NCBI GenBank assembly: GCA_024138015.1
Contig: JAMXBB010000009.1
Span: 7,158,699-7,222,698, forward strand
Direction of reading: 5' to 3'
Origin: Lumnitzera littorea
Taxonomy: Eukaryota > Streptophyta > Magnoliopsida > Myrtales > Combretaceae
DNA: 64,000 nucleotides
Shown: piece by piece, positions 24,989 to 36,711 of the stretch
Layout of the letters: each line of letters begins with the position of its first letter
Position numbering within the stretch: position 1 is the first letter of the stretch
Notes under the pieces: model-generated
The model's database searches: none
The model's input: only the letters and a program-made list of their open reading frames with translations
What the model was told of the DNA's origin: nothing
Translations under genes and position numbers: made by a program

Positions 24989-25589
24989 TTTGTTATCTTT
25001 TGTATGGACTATTCATTCAAGTGGTCGATAATTTACCATTATATTTGTTATTAATCATATGCATATTTCCTCATTCAAAATTTAATAGTTTTAGTACGTT
25101 TTATTTCACGCGCTTTATCATTTCATAGCATATTTTATTTCACATGCTGTATTTTCTTGGCATGTTTTATTTTATACGCCTAATTTTGCTGTCTTTTTAA
25201 AGACATTATCCATTAGTCATTTGAGACATGGATTGGTCATCTTACTTAAGTTGTAAGATTGCTTATATGAACTAATGAACTTGTTATTTGGCTTTTCGGT
25301 TAATTTATATAGTTCGATGATTGTGATAGGTTTGAACTTTCTAATAATCGGTCGATCGTAAAAAGATTAAGTGAGGAAACAAAGAACGTAATTGCATTTC
25401 AAAACAAGTAAGCTATTGCCTTACAAAACAAATGGAAATGCTTCACGAAATTAAGGGAATTAATTACAATACAGTTTTAAGTTCACAACATTCCATGCAG
25501 GAAGGATGACTATTCTATTCAACCTTTCTAGTTGATAGGCCCCCTTGCCAATGACTTTCTAGACATTAATAGGATCCTCTTAACTTGCG

Positions 25590-26560
25590 CTGAGCTTTCT
25601 TTACTTCTCTCGTACGTTAGTCGCCTCTAGTTTCCAACAAACCAAATCTCCAGGCTGAAAAGCCTTATGCTTCACTTTTTGATTATAATACCTAGTTGCC
25701 TTATGCTGATATGCTGTAACTCTTGCTTTTGCGATATCTTTGATTTCTTCAATTGTATCCAAATTAGCCATGAAACCAACATGATTGACCATTACGTCAA
25801 AATTATGTATGCATAGATTTGGCAGGTCCAGCGCAATTGGTAACATTGCTTCCGTATTGTATGCCAATCTAAAGGGTGTTTCCTTTGTTGTCATTCTATG
25901 GATATTCTGATATCTGCATAAAACATCCGGCAATTCATCAACCCATTTGCCTTTAGCTTGACTAACCTTCCACTTTAAGTTGTTGAAGATGATTTTGTTA
26001 ATAGCTTCCACTTACCCATTAGTTTATAGGTGAGCTACAGGCATGTCATTCAAGTAGATGCTATATTTCTCACAAAATACCAAAAATTTTTTATTATCAA
26101 ATTACGGTTTGTTATCTATGACTATCATAAATGGAACTTAGAATCTTAATATAATGCAGTTGAAAACAAAGGCTTCAACTTTTTGCTCAGTGATCCTTGC
26201 CAGTGCTTTGGCCTCTACTCACTTCACGAAATAATCTATAGTAACGATGACGAATTATCGTTAGGCTGTAGACTTCGAAAATGGTATGAATATGTCTAAT
26301 CCCCATTAGGCAAAAGCTTAAGGGTTGGTTAACCTACACAATTCAATAGAAGGCGCATGACTCGGTGTCTCATACTTCTAGCATTGTAGATAATTTCGAA
26401 TAGATGTTCTCGCGTCATCTTTCATTGTTGGCAAATAATATTCAAGTTGCAATGCACGGATATACAATGTTTGTGCTTTCACATGGTTGCTGCATACATT
26501 GCTGTGTAGCTCAGATAACACCCATTACGCATCTTCAGGAGGGAGGCATCAAACATAAGG
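25590..26560 (-). pseudogene. Integrase remnant of the Tat-like element
   Basis: The best block (26011-25601) reads MEAINKIIFNNLKWKVSQAK, then KWVDELPDVLCRYQ, KETPFRLAYNTEAMLPI and PGDLVCWKLEA. This is the Tat-type C-terminal half of integrase. Upstream, broken frames keep TIDYFVK.VEAKALARIT and FMIVIDNK, counterparts of the catalytic core (the second Asp region is altered and stops interrupt it). Non-functional. Confidence 0.8.
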
Positions 26561-26899
26561 TTGGGAAATACTACGTTTATACAGCTGATCATTTATTAAT
26601 GTGTAATTTGCGACCTAATAAATCAGTTTTTGAGCCTCTTTCTTATCATTAGGGAGGACATCATCCTTTAGACAATCCTTGAGGGGATCCATCCATGACT
26701 TCTCTCTTGGGTAAGAAGCTAATTTATAGCTCTAGGGGACAATTGATAAACTCTTTTATAAGAGAAACTCAACAAAGAGTTTATCATTCAAATCAGGAAA
26801 TGCCATATTAGCCAACTTTGATAGTTATTAGTGACAATATTCTTACTACTTAGTATTTTATGAATCGGAAAGGATTAAAATTCCTCTTGGAGCGCTCAT

Positions 26900-27185
26900 A
26901 CTATCAACAAGTACTTGCTCATTTCCTCTTCGTTCGCCGTATAACTTCCTTTGACTTGATTCTCCATAAGTTATGAATCGGAGAAAACTTCGAGATTCTC
27001 GGCACTAACTTCCTTTGCTAATAGGAGTCTAGCATCCAAGGTTTCATATTCCGCTTCATTATTATTAGCTGACAATTCAAATTTCAGGACATAATTGACC
27101 TTGACATTATAGGGTCCTTGTAGAATAAGGCCCGTATCACTTCCCTCTTTAGTGGAAGAACCATCGACATAAAGATACCACATTC
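26900..27185 (-). pseudogene. RNase H remnant (Tat-type) of the Tat-like element
   Basis: MWYLYVDGSSTKEGSDTGLI with a later NNNEAEYETLDARLLLAKEV and EVFSDS follows the D-E-D pattern of the additional RNase H typical of Tat-lineage elements. It is open for 70 codons, then stops. Confidence 0.75.
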
Positions 27186-27459
27186 ATTTCTCAGCAATTT
27201 CGATGATATCATCTTTACCGGTAAATTATACTAGAAAGTTTGCCAGCACTTAAGCTTTTAATGCCATTCTGAGTTTGTACTATATGCACTTAGCTCCAAG
27301 GCGTATTTCATCATCCTTTCTAAAGAATCTAGCTATTATAATGCTTGGTGTAGAGGTTGATCAGTAAAGACTACAATTTGGTGACCTTCAAAATATGATT
27401 TCAACTTCCTTGCCGAGAGAACTACTTGCTAAAACAAATTTTTCAATTTTGGTATATCA

Positions 27460-28516
27460 ATGCTCCAGTCCTTACTAGACATGACTCATGTAATAGATTA
27501 GTCGATATTCCTTACCATTGATTCGAATCAATACAAAAGAAAGTGCCATGCAATTGATTGATAAGTATAAGTACAAGTATAAGCTCTCTCTTAGGATAGG
27601 CGTCAAGAGTATTAGTGGTGACGCGAGAAATTCTTTAAGTTCATTGAATGCCCTCTTATATTCATCCATCTACTTAAAATCTCTTAAATTTTTTAAAATT
27701 AAAAAGAATTTACCACATCTATCTATACTTTTTGAAACAAATCTGTTAAGGGAAACTATTCGGCTTGTAAGTTCCTAAACCTCCTTAACAGTATGAGAAG
27801 ACTTCATGTTTCTGATCACGTCAATCTTTCTCGAATTAGGTTCAATACCGCACTGAGTGATCATGTATCCTAAAAACTTTCCTAAAGTAGCATCAAAGGT
27901 ACACTTCTACGGGTTCAACTTCATATTGTATCTCCTCAGAGTAGTGAATGTCTCCTTATGATCAGCAAGATGCCAACCCTTTGTTGTGATTTTTACAATC
28001 ATATCATCAACATACACTTCAACATATCAATGGATATGGGGCTTGAATATCATAGTGATAAGCCACTGATATGTTGCACCGGTATTTTTAGCCTAAAGGG
28101 CATCACTGTATATCAATATGTTCTAAAATTAGTGACGAATGATGTGCGAACTTCATCTTCTTCATCCATTTTAATCTAGTTATAGCCGGAAAAAGCATCC
28201 ATGAAAGAGAGCAAAGCATGCCCGGTAGTTGAATCAATTATCTGATCTATTTTCGATAGGGGAAAGTAATCTTTGGGACAAGTCTTGCTCAGATCCGTAA
28301 AGTTTATACACATGCGCTACTTGCCATTAGACTTCTTGATTAGTACGCAGTTGGCTAGCCAAGTTAGATAAGGCTTTTTTCAAATGAATCCTACCTTCAA
28401 GAGTTTCTAAACTTTTTCTTTAATGGTTGCTTACCTCTTAGGGGCAAAATGTCTTTTCCTTTGTTGAATCCCCTTTACATTTGGATCGATTTGATGTTTG
28501 TGTATCATAAGGTCTC
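27460..28516 (-). pseudogene. Reverse transcriptase remnant of the Tat-like element
   Basis: Broken minus-strand frames keep the RT order: RKRHFAPKR, NGK.RMCINFTDLSK, CPKDYFPLSKIDQ, HALLSFMDAFSGYN, KMDEEDEVRTSFVT, GATYQ, then the catalytic YVDDM. Farther on come KCTFDATLGKFLGYM and IEPN. At least six stops are seen. Downstream (27475-27669) DEYKRAFNELKEFLASPLIL marks the RT-RNase H hinge. The protein cannot be made. Confidence 0.8.
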
Positions 28517-31147
28517 TGCAATATCCCACAAATCAACAATCCAAACATGAACATTTGAGTAATAGGATAAAGCCTTGTCCTTATACAATTAGGATCAATA
28601 GTTGATCTAGGGCATTTAGAAAAGTAAATCGATTAAGCTAGAAACTTACGAGAAACATGATAATTCTAATTGAGGAATTTTCGTAAGCTTGAAAGTAAAC
28701 AATATAATAAAATATCAAGAATATAATTAAAGCAGTCAAAATTTATTTTATATGAGACTTTAAAGTCGAATTTAGGGTAATCATATATAAATTTAGGGCT
28801 TTCGAGAAAAGTTATTCGATTAAGTTAAAACTTTATGATTAAGATAGAAAATTTAGTTGAAGTGACTTGGTGAAATTAGATTTTGAAAATAATTATCCAG
28901 TATCTTAATTTTTCCCCTAAAAGTATGATTATATAATATATTACAAAATTGCTTGGAAATCTTAAAATTAAGCTCGAAATGCGACGAAAAATTAGAGATA
29001 TGTTAATTAAGCTATAAAATTAGATAATATGGTATAATTTACTATATAAGTATACATGTATTTTTATGAGTATACTTAGTATAAATAATAATTATATCCA
29101 TAAATTAACCTAAAAGTCTAAAAATATATATAATACGTAATGCCATATAACTCTGACTTGCTAGTGTTTGAGTAGTTTGTATTTTTTATAAAAAAATATA
29201 TTTATAAGTTAGGTCAATAGGTATAAAATAATTTATACCAATGTTACTAATAACCACAAGAATATGCATTTTGATATTACTAATAACATGAGATAATATG
29301 TAAAAGTAATTGAATTAGTATAAATCTAATTAGTTGGATATTCCCTCTTTATTAGATTGATTAGAAGCATTCATAGATGCAAGAATGTTTGAATTATATC
29401 TAGACATAGATATATAATTATATAAATTAATAAGAAATTAATTGAAAAATTTAATGCTTGAGAGATACTTTAGAAATTATGATTTATGATAACATTCATG
29501 AAATTAAGTAGAATTAAGTGGAATTCCTATAACTAGGATAAAATTAAAACGAAGTAACTACATAGTTTAACATTTCACTTTAAGGTCATTTATATGAAAC
29601 ATTCTTAAAAATATTAAGTTTATTGGATTTAATCATTATAATGTATAGTTTCATAATTTTAGATATAGCTTAAGATAAATTTTTTAGAATCAATTACGTC
29701 ATGTTAATAATTAATATTGGTGAGTAAAATGTCATATAAAATGTATATAAATAAGTCTTAAATAATTAATATAACTTAACTATATATTATACGTTGCTAA
29801 TATTTTTACTAATAATTATATTAAAATTTACCCAAAATAACAATATGAGGGAAAAAAATTACAACTATGAATTATTGATGGTAAAGAAAAGGAATATTCT
29901 TTGAGTATTCTAAAAGATAGAATAAAAATATAATATAATATAACTTAAAAAGAAAAAGGAATATGTTAACTGCCATTTGTATGGCGATAAAATACTCATG
30001 GCTGCCAATCATGAGCTTCACAAATTTAGACTTTTGGGGGGGTAGGTGGTGTAGGGCAGGGGGTGGTGGTAGGGCGAGAGAGAGAGAGAGAAATGGAGAA
30101 AGAAAAAAGAAAAGAGAAAAAAAAAAGATGAAGAGGGAAAAAAGGAAAAGAAGAAGAAGAAAAGAGGACTAAAAGATTTAATTTTTCGATATTTAATATT
30201 TTCAGGTAAGCTTGTTTCCATAATTACAATTGTTGTCTTTTAATTAATATTTAATAGTTATAGAGAAGATATCTGTTATTTCATTATTTTTCTAAATGGA
30301 GTATTTTATTTGTATCATTTTGTTTTATTTCGAATTTTAAACTTAGAATATTGATAGTTGCGAGACTTGTATATTATTAATATCGATTCTCAAAATGAAT
30401 GGATCTCTAATGACAATCGTTTACCAAAACTATTAAAAAATTAAACCTTATATTCTTACAAATTTAACATCATTACTTGTGTAAAATTTGAGTATGTATG
30501 ATTTATTATCTTTTGTTGCAAAATTGTGTAAAAATTTATTCTTCATTTACATAAAATGATATCAACATGATATTGTTTACTATATAGTTTTATCTATATA
30601 CTAGAATTAGAAATATCCTTTAGAAATAATCCTTTAAACGAAACACATAATACGTATAGTCAAGCTTATACAAACTCCACGATACTGATCTTACTGACAC
30701 CGAATCACTTTAGGTAATAAAACAAATGTTTTCTATAATATTATGAAAAATATCGTCCTACGATGATCATTCTGTAATTAAAACATACTATAGATAATAG
30801 TAAATATGTTTTGATATAATCGAAACAATGTAATATAAGTTGTAGTAAAACTGCATAAATTAGATATTAATAAGTAAACTGCTATAACCTATATGATAAA
30901 ACAAAATACTTAAAATATATATGTATATATATAATGTGTATGTATATAAATATATATATACGGAACTCTACTAAATAACTATATAAATAATATCTCAACT
31001 AATTACTAGATAAAATCTTAACGTATTCATAAATCTTACAAAAACTGAATATGAGTTTTGATATATATATAAGACTTCTGAATGAGTAAAGCCTTTACAG
31101 TTAGATTTTTCGGAGTGAGCTCAGTATAGGTAAGTGGGATCATTGCT
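28517..31147 (+). mobile_element. LTR-like AT-rich block replacing the protease region
   Basis: Left edge TGCAATATCCCAC and right edge GTGGGATCATTGC are near-inverted, as LTR ends are. The interior is non-coding and AT-rich, with a GA-rich tract at 30060-30170 and GGAGTGAGCTCAGTATAGGTAAGTG-like sequence (split across 31110-31135) resembling the block at 16033-16063. Coding similarity to RT stops at the left edge and to gag at the right edge, so the intervening protease is missing. No target duplication was found, so either the LTR is truncated or a deletion accompanied insertion. Confidence 0.4.
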
Positions 31148-31820
31148 TTATAGTATTAATTATACCATTAAGTGCTCTACTAATACTTTAGTCTCTTACA
31201 TCTTTCCCAGCAATAGCAAGTCTGGCAACATTCTCCTGGTCTTCTCGTCTCCTTTGAGATGGTTGCTTAATGTTCTTAGCATCATGTGCTAAAAACTTGC
31301 GTAAGTGCCCTTGTTGAATTGCGTCATCAATCATGTTCTTAAGTTAGATGCATTCATTAGTGTTATGGCCTTTGTCACAATGGAAATTGCAATAATTATT
31401 AGAATTTCATCGTGATGGGTTTCCTCTCATCCTTTCTAGCCATTGTAACATGTCTCTCTACCTATACACCTCCATTAATATGTTTGAAATTAGATGATTA
31501 ACTAGCGTATAGACTGAATATGTTGGAATTCGTGGCCTCTTTCTCTTGGCATCAAGACATTGGGCATCGTCCTTTCTGAGTTGATCTTTTACACTCCTTC
31601 TCTTGTTGCCTTTCCTGTCTCCTCTACTTTAATTAACCCTTCGACAAGTCTTTATGTTATCTTCGTGTTGAATGTAAGACATGGCTTTGGCTTTGAACTC
31701 AACAAAAATTCTTAACTTATTTTTGGCAAGAGACTTGAAAAAGTCTCCATGGGGTTTAACATTATTTATAATGGTGTTGAGGGTTACGCTCATGTCTAGT
31801 TCTAGAATCTAAACCATCTT

Positions 31821-33411
31821 TTTTTTTTTTTTTTTTTAATTGGCAAAACCCGATTACCGGGGGGTATGGGGGGGTCGCCAGCCCCAATTTTATTAATAAT
31901 TAAAGATTTACAATGAAGAGGGGGGCTTATACCTGACCTCTTTGTTACATATTTGACCTGCATGAAAATATAAATAAGGATGTACTACATCCCTTACATT
32001 GATATATTTGCAGAAAATAAACAAGGAAGTACTACTCCCCTTACAATGAGAATGGTTACTAGAGAGAACTAGCTGTGCACTAAAATTACTACAATGCTAC
32101 ATACCTTCTAATTCTTTATTGAGAATTATTTTCAGATCAGGAGACAAGCCTTCAAAATGGAGTAATGTGAAATCCTCTTGCCTCCCTTGAGCATCCTTGG
32201 CTATCCAATCCGCTGCCTTATTCTTTTCCCTTAGGATGTGTGTTACCTATGCCTTGACTTCCTTGATCATCTTCCTTGCCCATGAAATATCATTCCAGAC
32301 ATCCCACCTTGTTACTTCTGAAGAAAGCCATTTGGACACAACCATAGAGTCTGTCTCTATGCATATGTTCTTTACATTGTACTTCCTGCATGACTCTAGT
32401 CCTTTTTTAAGAGCAAGTAGTTCAATAATATCAATAGACTTAGATTCGGTTTTGAATCCGAATCCCCATAAGAATTTACCTTTGGAGTCTCTTAAGATAC
32501 TACCTCCCCCCCCTTTACCATTAGCGAGGCTGCCATCAACATTGAGTTTCACCACATTGGGGGGAGGAGCATTCCATGTAGTAATTTTACGAATTGCTTT
32601 TTTTCTACTATAGGTTATATTCTTAAAGATTAACTCATCATCCTTGATTTGTTTCTTAGATAGAGGACATGCCTTTCCGAACATTAACAAATCATTAATA
32701 ATATCATTAACAATTACCTTTGCATTCTTCCTTAAATTTCTGTGTTTTCGATTATTTCTCTCACCCCAGATGTGCCACACTGTAATTGATGGCACAAATG
32801 TCCTAATGTGGTTTGAAATATTACCCGTCTTACTTTTCCAATATTTTAACATTACATCTATATGATTAATATTAGGGAAAGGTAAGATTCCAAAAATTTT
32901 ACCAATGCCGTTCCAAACTTCCTTTGCATAATTACATTTTAATAGTACATGTGCAGCAGACTCACATTCAGAAAAACAGTTCACACATTGAGAAGCCATT
33001 GATCTTCCCCAAGCACATTGTTTATCATCCGTAGGAATGAAAGACCTCACAGCTCTCCACATGAAGAATGAAATCTTAGTTGGGAGAAATTTATTCCAGA
33101 TGAGAGGGCAGATAACCGATTCGTTTGCTCTCCTTCTTATCAGGTTCCAGGAATTGGAGACTGAAAAAAGACCATTTGGAGACTCTTTCCAAATGACTGT
33201 GTCCTTAGCCCCAGGGATAATGGATAAAGACAACATCTCTTCTATGTATTCACTGGGAAGGATCCTTTCTATTAAGTCCCTATCCCATTGATTATTAATC
33301 CAAAGGTCTTTGACTAAAATCCTTGGGTACGTTACTGGTGTTAGTTGAAATAGATGACCTCGTGGGTGCCATTGATCATACCAAAAACTTATTTCGCCCT
33401 TCCCCAACCCA
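31821..33411 (-). mobile_element. 5'-truncated L1-type LINE nested in gag
   Basis: On the minus strand it runs from 33411 to a 17-nt poly(A) tail (T-run 31821-31837). Both sides carry the identical 18-bp target duplication TAGAATCTAAACCATCTT (31803-31820 and 33412-33429). Only the end of ORF2 is present. The long duplication, poly(A) tail and 5' truncation are hallmarks of target-primed reverse transcription. Confidence 0.93.
32247..33407 (-). CDS. LINE ORF2 C-terminus: zf-RVT and RNase H
   Basis: An uninterrupted 386-codon frame whose first codon is TTG. There is no true ATG because the element is 5'-truncated. It begins GKGEISFWYDQWHPRG, the region after the RT domain, then has a zf-RVT domain (WRAVRSFIPT, CVNCFSECESAAHVLLKC) and a C-terminal RNase H with LNVDGS, an IELLALKKGLE glutamate block and IETDSM (the D-E-D residues). 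It stops at TAG 32247-32249. Plant L1 elements often end in such an RNase H. The lack of stops contrasts with the surrounding gag and indicates a younger insertion. Confidence 0.9.
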   Translation of the reverse strand: MGKGEISFWYDQWHPRGHLFQLTPVTYPRILVKDLWINNQWDRDLIERILPSEYIEEMLSLSIIPGAKDTVIWKESPNGLFSVSNSWNLIRRRANESVICPLIWNKFLPTKISFFMWRAVRSFIPTDDKQCAWGRSMASQCVNCFSECESAAHVLLKCNYAKEVWNGIGKIFGILPFPNINHIDVMLKYWKSKTGNISNHIRTFVPSITVWHIWGERNNRKHRNLRKNAKVIVNDIINDLLMFGKACPLSKKQIKDDELIFKNITYSRKKAIRKITTWNAPPPNVVKLNVDGSLANGKGGGGSILRDSKGKFLWGFGFKTESKSIDIIELLALKKGLESCRKYNVKNICIETDSMVVSKWLSSEVTRWDVWNDISWARKMIKEVKA

Positions 33412-34221
33412 TAGAATCTAAACCATCTTAGCCATAAACCTGGCTAGGTAATCTTTGATAGACTCATCTGATCTGTGCTTTATTATAATAAGGATGGAAG
33501 AATCCTTAACAAGAAGCTGACTTGTAAGGAAGCCTTAAAGAAACACTTATGCTAAATCCTCGAAACAAGATCATGTTCGGCTTCAAGTGTTTGAACCATA
33601 TACTTGCTACATTCCTTAGGGTTAAGGGAAATGCTTAATAGGCCACAGCATCGCTTAGGTCATGTAACTTAGTTAAAGTACAGTAGTACTCAAGGTGATA
33701 TTCAGGATCTTTCGTTCCATCATAAGTTTCAAATTGTAGCAACTTAATGTGTTGTGGTATCACCTCATCCAAGATTTTGAGGATAAAAGGGCTCTTCTTA
33801 ATTTGAAATTATTTACTTACCGTAGTAGTGTACTACCATGCGAAGGTTCAGCATAGTGCATCTGCTATGATTGCTTCCCTTTGTCATTTTTCTCGAGTAT
33901 AGGGGCCGAAGATCCTATTGTAACCTCAGCTTACTTTCTTGGTAGCTAGGGGGAATAAATCTAGTTATTGTTGTTTTTAGCATGGTGACCGCTGTGTTTT
34001 TTGTTTTGACTTAGGTGGACATTACTATAGAAGAGATTAAGAATCTCTTTATGTTTTTTGGTCAACTCCTAGTTTTTTTTGGCCAAGTTAAGGTAAAGCT
34101 ACTCCAACTTAGCCAAATATTGCTTGTTAGTGTGCTCACTTCCCCCTTCAAGGTAGTGGGATGAAATACTAGCACTTATACTTTTAGTTAATCTAGTTCT
34201 TACCATGTGGATGGGTAAGAA

Positions 34222-34238
34222 AAAACAAATGGTGCCAA
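34222..34238 (-). other. Primer binding site (PBS) of the Tat-like element
   Basis: On the minus strand the sequence just inside the 5' LTR reads TTTGGCACCATTTG, a plausible C-to-T decayed form of the TGGCGCCGTCTG-type PBS common in Tat-lineage elements. Confidence 0.5.
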
Positions 34239-34239
34239 A

Positions 34240-34687
34240 TGTTGTTGTATGATTTTTGGATAATTTCCTTCCTACAAAGAACAAAAAGCTAAAGTTACCG
34301 AGGCCAGTTTGGTGCGGCCATTTCACTACCTAAGTTAGCAAGTGATTTTTAGAGAAGATTAGATGAGTAGTTGTGAGTTGTCAAATCTTTCTTACTGCGC
34401 TTCTTCTCCATATTTATAGGTAGATGTCGAGTATTTAAAAGAACAGTTGTTCGCAAGATTATTGGGACACATGGAGACTTCTCGATGAGGTACATTCTTG
34501 AAATGTAGGAATAACGAGCAATTATGTAATATAACTGTACCAAGTGATAATTGTTTACGTCACTTTCTTTTAAGTTCAAATTAGATATGGATCTGTGTTA
34601 ATTGGCATTTGCCAAGAGGTGAGTTACTCGGCATGACAACAGTTGAGTAGCCAAGTGAATGTAACAAATGGAATCTAACTATCAACA
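34240..34687 (-). repeat. 5' LTR of the Tat-like element
   Basis: On the plus strand it starts TGTTGTTGTATG and ends ATCAACA. It aligns along its length with 21292-21739 (shared AATTTCCTTCCTACAAAG-like, AGAAGATTAGATGAGTAGTT and TTCTCCATATTTATAGGT blocks). The latter gives TATAAATATGG on the minus strand, a TATA-like promoter element. Confidence 0.85.
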
Positions 34688-34853
34688 AAATCCATCCATA
34701 TAAAGTTAGCAAAAACACTAAAACATTGAAAAGTCTTGAGACTGTCTTATATGATTACAAATTATTTGAGTTGAAAGTAAAATACGACTACTATCGAGCA
34801 ATTGACTCACTTTTGAATATCATGGAAGTCATTTCAACCATTGAATCTTTAGA

Positions 34854-36607
34854 CTACAATCTAGCTAAAGCACTGCATTGCTTTAGCTCCATTACTACTT
34901 AGTTCGTGGTTGGTTTTTTGATAAATTCATCGAATAGGCAAGCCATTCCTAATTCTATGACCTTCAAAGTAGAATTAGCATGAAAATACCCACCTAACCT
35001 TGGATCAACAATCTTTGTGATATCTCCTTTTGAGATCATACTCATAACCCAACTAGTAATATGAGTTTTCTTTGAAGATTTTCCAATTGCTGTTCGTCCC
35101 GTAACAATTTGGAGTAGAAGAATTCCAAAACTATAGACATTGCTTTTTTCATTCGACCAATTTGTCTTATAGTACTTGAAAAGAGATTAAAATGGTCGTG
35201 ATAAGGTTGTCATACATATAGTAAGATGACATGTTCATAAAGTAAAGATATCACTTAGATTTAAACCTTTTCTATTTTGTATTTGAGTAGTAGTCTTGTT
35301 AATATGATGCATTATATGTTATCTTTAGAGAAAGCTATATCACAAGAAAAGGGAAAAAAGAAAAAAAGGAGAAACATAACACAATGATGGAAATCGTAAA
35401 AAAAAATTGATTGAGATTCTCAAATGATTTAAGATATATGTTCAGGAGCTTTTATGCTTCTAACCAAAATACTAAGCATTAAGTTAAGTATATCATTATG
35501 TAGTGAATATAAAGAAACACTTGAGATCTAGATATCTTAGGGTGCTTGTTATCGTTGTTGTCACATGAGTTTCACCATCATTAGGAAAAACTCTAGATAG
35601 CCTAAAATCAGCCGCTTTAGTTTGAAAATTCTCATTAAGCAATATATTAGTTGTTTTAACATCCCTATTTATTTTGGATGTTTACAATCATTATGTAAAT
35701 AATCCAATCCTAAAGCAAATATTCAGCATATGTTAGTTCATTGTTTATGTAAAAATGTACAACATTAACATTCTAAAATAAAAAGAATAAGAATATCATT
35801 CATTGCATAGTTTAATCACCTTATGCCACATCACTTGCAATTTGGATTCTCTTTTCCCATCGTAAAACATCTGGACTCTTATCTGCAGTGATGTTTAGAC
35901 AAATGAAGTTGAGGACAAATTGTAACTATAATTGTAAAACTAGTCCTCAAATGTAAATAGATTTCTAAAACTCATTGAACATACATTGATCTATCTGAAA
36001 CATTTGAAAATATACATTTAATATCCTAAACACCACCAAGGCCCTAAATTATTGACATTTATGGGCTTTAACAATGGTTTTGGGAGCATGTTTTTGAAAG
36101 TTATGTAGATGAGAAGATACGTTTTAGAGTAAAATGTTGGTGGTGTACCTAATAGATGTTTTTCCAAGTTACCATTAGCCCTGTACTCATAAATCAAACT
36201 CATGTTGTCATTTTCATCACAATAGCCTACTCATGAAGTTAATTTCTTATGATGAACTCTCATGAGAAGTTTCTCTTGTTAATTAGGCAAATCAAATTTG
36301 TTATATAAGAATGAAATAGGCATGCAATTGGTATTATGTTGAGTAACTAAAATACATACATACATACATACATATATATATATACCTTAGCTTTGAATTC
36401 TCGATATCCTTGAACTGATGAGGGCGATAACATTTTCATAGCAATCGAAGTGTTATTCAAGTAGCCAAGATAAACTGATCCAAGTCCTCCCTTGCCAATA
36501 CTTTTTTAGAAGTTGCCGATCATTCTCAAAACTTCTAAATATTAAATTGCCTTTGATTTGTGCCTAAATTACCTCTTTTGATCTTGTCAACCACACTTAT
36601 AACACTT
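34854..36607 (-). pseudogene. Copy B kinase exons, inactivated
   Basis: The N-lobe keeps SIGKGGLGSVYLGYLNN and AMKMLSPSSVQG but has a TAA (36506-36508) where copy A has CAA, and a frameshift upstream of it. The hinge exon has TGA at 36231-36233. The WEKRIQIASDVA exon ends in TAA (35821-35823) where A has CAA. The catalytic exon is 189 nt against 190 in A. It lacks a normal His-Arg-Asp, and DFG reads DFR. The last exon has YSFGILLLQIVTGRTAIGKS and IVDPRLGGYFHANSTLK, then TAA at 34899-34901 in the RPT..QVV block, and ends at 34854. Confidence 0.85.
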
Positions 36608-36711
36608 GTGAAAAATGCTTATGAGTTTGGGTAATAGGCATTACAATATAAGTAGATTGTCTTAAAGATACAATAGTAAACTAGTTTTTGTAATTATAAT
36701 GCTAGTTTTAC

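Larger units (their letters stand above)
31148..34060 (-). pseudogene. gag remnant of the Tat-like element, split by a LINE
   Basis: The upstream part (about 34060-33430) keeps IKHRSDESIKDYLARFMAKM, the Retrotrans_gag signature. The downstream part (31802-31148) keeps KPHGDFFKSLAKNK and a zinc-binding-like CNFHCDKGHNTNEC followed by LKNMIDDAIQQGHLRKFL, the Tat gag C-terminus. Several stops occur. The two parts join in frame across the 18-bp duplicated target of the LINE. Confidence 0.75.
21292..34687 (-). mobile_element. Degenerate Tat-lineage Ty3/gypsy retrotransposon
   Basis: Two similar LTRs (21292-21739 and 34240-34687) bracket, in minus-strand order, gag, RT, a Tat-type RNase H and integrase, plus an antisense extra ORF before the 3' LTR. 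A PBS-like TTGGCACCATTTG follows the 5' LTR and a purine tract precedes the 3' LTR. Flanking 5-mers are AAATA and AAATC, an aged target duplication. Stops in every coding block show it is inactive. A LINE (31821-33411) is nested in gag, and an LTR-like block (28517-31147) stands where the protease should be. The insertion lies about 165 bp downstream of the copy B receptor-kinase stop. Confidence 0.85.

Noticed and set aside
29963..30221. Charged or Phe/Ser-rich frames on either strand
   Set aside because: Produced by the GA-rich low-complexity tract at 30060-30170.
32197..33291. Plus-strand open frames within the LINE
   Set aside because: Shadows of the minus-strand zf-RVT/RNase H frame, which has clear domain motifs.
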